A stretch of 64,000 nucleotides of DNA from assembly GCA_964505215.1 (NCBI GenBank), contig CAZDGU010000013.1:1-64000 (forward strand), given 5' to 3'. Source of the stretch: Gracilimonas sp964505215 (GTDB lineage: Bacteria > Bacteroidota > Rhodothermia > Balneolales > Balneolaceae). A program made the position numbers and the translations under genes. This document shows, one piece after another, positions 61,601-64,000 of the stretch (position 1 is the first letter of the stretch; every line of letters begins with the position of its first letter). Below the pieces are notes generated by a model, which saw nothing but the letters and a program-made list of their open reading frames with translations, had not been told where the DNA came from and did not search any database.

Positions 61601-63127
61601 TTAGGAATTTTGTAATTCAATCAGGCGCGCGGCATTCAAAACGTCTGTTTCCTTAAAACTATCAGCCATAAACTGAATTCCGTAGGGCATGCCGTTGCTG
61701 TGCGTGCCGGCGGGAACACTAATCCCACAAATACCGGCTAAGTTGGCAGCAATCGTATAAACGTCATTGAGATACAATTGCATAGGATCTTCTACTTCCT
61801 CGCCCAGATCTAAAGCCGTGGTAGGCACGGTTGGACTCACAATTACATCCACTTTTTTGAATGCTTCTTTATAATCTTGCTGTATGAGGCGGCGTACTTT
61901 CTGGGCTTTGCTGTAATAAGCGTCGTAATAGCCCGAGCTGAGCACGTACGTTCCCAACATAATTCGGCGCTTTACTTCGTCTCCAAAGCCTTCGCTTCTC
62001 GATTTTTTATACAATCGAATTAGCGGCGTATCTAATGCTGCCAGCTGTTCTTGCAGCTCTATTTTTTTATCTCCCGTGGCTTTCTCAAACGCACTTTCCA
62101 GCGCCCGCTCCTCTTTTTTGAGATCGTCCAGCATCTGCTCTTTATCGGTTCGGTGTCCGTAGCGAATTCCATCATACCGGGCCAGATTACTGGATGCTTC
62201 AGCCGGAGCTAATATATAATAAGCCGCAATTCCGTATTTGGTGTGAGGCAAATCAATGGGTACCAATTCCGCACCTTCGGCCTCCATGTGCTCCAGTTGC
62301 TTTTCGATACCGGCTTTAATTTCTTCGTCCAGACCTTCCCCAAAAAATTCTTCGGGCACACCAATTTTGATGTTCTTATTCGGCTGCTGAACCGCTTTTA
62401 CAAAATCATCTTTTTCTTGGGTTGAAGAGGTATTGTCGCGCTCATCAAAACCTGAAATAACTTCTAAAATACGAGCAGCATCTTCTACCGAATGCGTCAG
62501 CGGTCCGATGGAATCGAACGAGGATGCAAAGGCAACCAGTCCGTAACGCGAAACACGACCATAGGTTGGCTTAAGGCCTACCACGCCACAATAAGAAGCA
62601 GGCTGGCGTATAGAACCGCCCGTGTCGGAGCCTAACGTAGCTGTGGCCATTTTGGCGGCAACAGCAGCTGCGCTTCCGCCTGATGAGCCTCCCGTAACTT
62701 TCTCAGTATTATGAGGGTTTTTAGCCGGTCCAAAGCTGCTATATTCAGTGGTAGAGCCCATAGCGAACTCATCCATGTTCAGCCGCCCGATAAGAATGGC
62801 ATCTTCTGTATTTAAGCGCTCAATTACAGTGGCATCATATACACTTTCGAAGCCTTCGAGCATCTTTGACGCACAAGTCAGCTTCTTTCCACGCTCAGAA
62901 ATAGCATCTTTGATGCCCATAACTACTCCGGCCAGGCTGCCGGCGGTGCCTTCATCTACCTTTTTTTGCACCTCATCTGCACGGGATAAAGCAGCTTCAA
63001 AGTAGGTGTTGGTGTAGGCATTTATGGTGGGATTTTGCCGCTCAATTTCGGTTATATAATGTTGAACAATGTCGCGTACTTTCAGTTCTCCTGATAAGAC
63101 TTTTTCCTGAGTCTCTGCAATAGTCAT
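61601..63127 (-). CDS. gatA: Aspartyl/glutamyl-tRNA amidotransferase subunit A
   Basis: Glutaminase subunit of GatCAB, which forms Gln-tRNA-Gln and possibly Asn-tRNA-Asn. The 508-residue protein from ATG 63127 (a TTG 9 nt earlier is less likely) has the Ser-cisSer-Lys triad: Lys73 in VMGIKDAISE, Ser148 in TGGSSGGSAAA and Ser172 in SDTGGSIRQPA. asnS in the same window implies direct Asn charging, so this probably serves tRNA-Gln. gatB and gatC are not seen here. Confidence 0.96.
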   Translation of the reverse strand: MTIAETQEKVLSGELKVRDIVQHYITEIERQNPTINAYTNTYFEAALSRADEVQKKVDEGTAGSLAGVVMGIKDAISERGKKLTCASKMLEGFESVYDATVIERLNTEDAILIGRLNMDEFAMGSTTEYSSFGPAKNPHNTEKVTGGSSGGSAAAVAAKMATATLGSDTGGSIRQPASYCGVVGLKPTYGRVSRYGLVAFASSFDSIGPLTHSVEDAARILEVISGFDERDNTSSTQEKDDFVKAVQQPNKNIKIGVPEEFFGEGLDEEIKAGIEKQLEHMEAEGAELVPIDLPHTKYGIAAYYILAPAEASSNLARYDGIRYGHRTDKEQMLDDLKKEERALESAFEKATGDKKIELQEQLAALDTPLIRLYKKSRSEGFGDEVKRRIMLGTYVLSSGYYDAYYSKAQKVRRLIQQDYKEAFKKVDVIVSPTVPTTALDLGEEVEDPMQLYLNDVYTIAANLAGICGISVPAGTHSNGMPYGIQFMADSFKETDVLNAARLIELQNS

Positions 63128-63144
63128 GTACTTCAATGTGCGGT

Positions 63145-63363
63145 TTATTTGCTTTTAGAGGTGGTTTCTTCGTGATTTGCCGCATCATTCAGATCGCGGG
63201 AACTATCCTCAATTTCTTTTTTAATATCGCTGGAAGCCTGTCGGAATTCTTTAATTCCCTGGCCTAAACCTCGGGCTAATTCAGGTATTCTTTTAGCTCC
63301 AAATAAGACCAAAATTAAGATCGCAATAATTAATACTTCGGGTGCGCCAATGCCGTTAAACAT
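63145..63363 (-). CDS. tatA: Sec-independent protein translocase TatA
   Basis: A 72-residue twin-arginine translocation subunit: one N-terminal membrane helix (LIIAILILVLFG), the FGxxK/ARGLGQGIKEF hinge and an amphipathic helix, then a charged tail. Length and motif are standard. It lies 17 bp before gatA on the same strand. Confidence 0.93.
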   Translation of the reverse strand: MFNGIGAPEVLIIAILILVLFGAKRIPELARGLGQGIKEFRQASSDIKKEIEDSSRDLNDAANHEETTSKSK

Positions 63364-63451
63364 AAAAATAATCCTCTTAGGATTTAGTTGATGTATTTCT
63401 GCTAAGATAACAATATTTTCGGCTCGGTTTGGAACAAAAATTTAATTAAAT

Positions 63452-63480
63452 CACTTGTGTTTTATCCACACTTGTGTTTA
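63452..63480. repeat. Direct repeat CACTTGTGTTT in the DUF2795 upstream region
   Basis: Two copies, 63452-63462 and 63469-63480, start 17 bp apart. They lie 37-65 bp before the DUF2795 start, so they could be an operator, but nothing more supports it. Confidence 0.5.
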
Positions 63481-63516
63481 TTACACTCATTCATATTAAA
63501 TAAATAAAAAATAACT

Positions 63517-63771
63517 ATGATTTGGACAGTTGAATTAGCTGCAGCATTAGATGATGCCCCCTTCCCGGCAACCCGAGAAGAACTGATAGAATGGGCTGAG
63601 CGTAATGGCCTGCCTAATCAGGTAATTGTAAACCTTGAAGAGCTCGAAGAAATTGAACAGGGCGAAGAACCTGTGTACGAGGGTATTGAAGATATTTGGC
63701 CGGATTACATTCGTAAAGAAGACTTTTTCCATAACGAGGAAGATGAAGGCTTCGATTATGACGACGTGTAA
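63517..63771 (+). CDS. DUF2795 family protein
   Basis: An 84-residue small acidic cytoplasmic protein. It begins MIWTVELAAALDDAPFPATR and continues with EELIEWAERNGLP, NQVIVNLEELEE, then a very acidic tail (DEGFDYDDV). The family is common in Bacteroidetes-like bacteria; the function is not known. It diverges from tatA. Confidence 0.85.
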   Translation: MIWTVELAAALDDAPFPATREELIEWAERNGLPNQVIVNLEELEEIEQGEEPVYEGIEDIWPDYIRKEDFFHNEEDEGFDYDDV

Positions 63772-63913
63772 CAGCCAATACCGGCCGGAGTTACACTCTA
63801 ATCTTGGCATTATCTTTATCTTTGATAACTCGAAGGGCTTCGTCTCATCATTTAAACTCTAACCCAAGCAACGGTTGTTCTTTACTAAGTGCAGCCGTTT
63901 ACTGTGTACAACT

Positions 63914-64000
63914 TTGCGGTCATTTATCTACAGATTACTTAGCATAGCTTTTTTGCTGTGTATTTTTTCATGGTTGGGGTTTATCCGGCCACCTGTACTT
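63914..64000 (+). CDS. Possible start of an exported protein (cut by right edge)
   Basis: An open frame begins with TTG at 63914 and reads MRSFIYRLLSIAFLLCIF and on, a signal-peptide-like sequence. The frame is open to the window edge, and open further upstream to a TAA near 63861. The start is not certain and no family is visible. Confidence 0.35.
   Translation, partial: MRSFIYRLLSIAFLLCIFSWLGFIRPPVL

Noticed and set aside
1..64000. CRISPR arrays, tRNA/rRNA genes, insertion sequences, prophage
   Set aside because: No regularly spaced repeats of array type, no cloverleaf or rRNA sequence recognised by eye, and no transposase or integrase frame. A tRNA scan would settle the tRNA part.

Overview
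The window reads as chromosomal DNA from a member of the Balneolaeota/Rhodothermaeota branch near Bacteroidetes (Balneola/Gracilimonas type). Support: moderate GC, weak Shine-Dalgarno sequences, surface proteins ending in the type IX sorting tail with the NPFNPxTNI motif, a GWxTD protein, a DUF2795 protein and tandem bactofilins. The taxonomy is inferred from gene content and was not tested by a search.

Layout. 0-2 kb: the start of a probable anti-sigma factor, its ECF sigma factor, and holA. 2.1-3.6 kb: two bactofilins, the second fused to an extra domain. 3.7-16.1 kb: a core translation and RNA block on the minus strand (rimP-nusA-infB-rbfA-truB-ribF, rpsO, pnp, M16 peptidase, asnS), close to the E. 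coli rimP-to-pnp order with ribF inserted. 16.3-20.1 kb: DUF192 lipoprotein, fbp, coaE, prfB with the classic programmed +1 frameshift, and a YqjD-like protein. 20.3-25.2 kb: two half ABC exporters around an RNase Z; their motifs predict an asymmetric heterodimer. 25.5-26.8 kb: an AtuA-family protein.

27.3-39.5 kb is the most unusual section: a LuxR-type response regulator, a histidine kinase with a TPR-rich sensor region, and two very large secreted proteins only 41 bp apart. One carries cohesin-like modules; the other is a 1,899-residue beta-helix protein with five related modules and a type I dockerin. A near-palindromic 18-bp element lies upstream of both the response regulator and the dockerin gene, which suggests (inference) that this two-component system controls the surface pair.

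39.7-43.8 kb: three tightly packed secreted amidohydrolase paralogues, of which only the middle one keeps the metal-binding histidines. 43.8-45.1 kb: a gene-poor, repeat-rich stretch. 45.1-50.4 kb: LPP20-like lipoprotein, DegP/HtrA protease, recO, a membrane protein and an acyl-CoA carboxylase beta subunit. 50.5-55.5 kb (plus strand): GWxTD protein, pdxA, a methyltransferase, ftsE and queG.

55.6-57.8 kb: a second ECF sigma factor flanked by a lipoprotein and a small outer-membrane barrel. Both flanking genes carry the same promoter-like sequence (TTGAACCTTTT, then ACGCATATA, with identical 16-nt spacing), so a small self-contained envelope-stress regulon is predicted. 58.1-64 kb: ppx/gppA-like, prmA, M28 peptidase, SDR, gatA, tatA, a DUF2795 protein and possibly the start of one more gene. 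No tRNA, rRNA, CRISPR array, insertion sequence or prophage was recognised.
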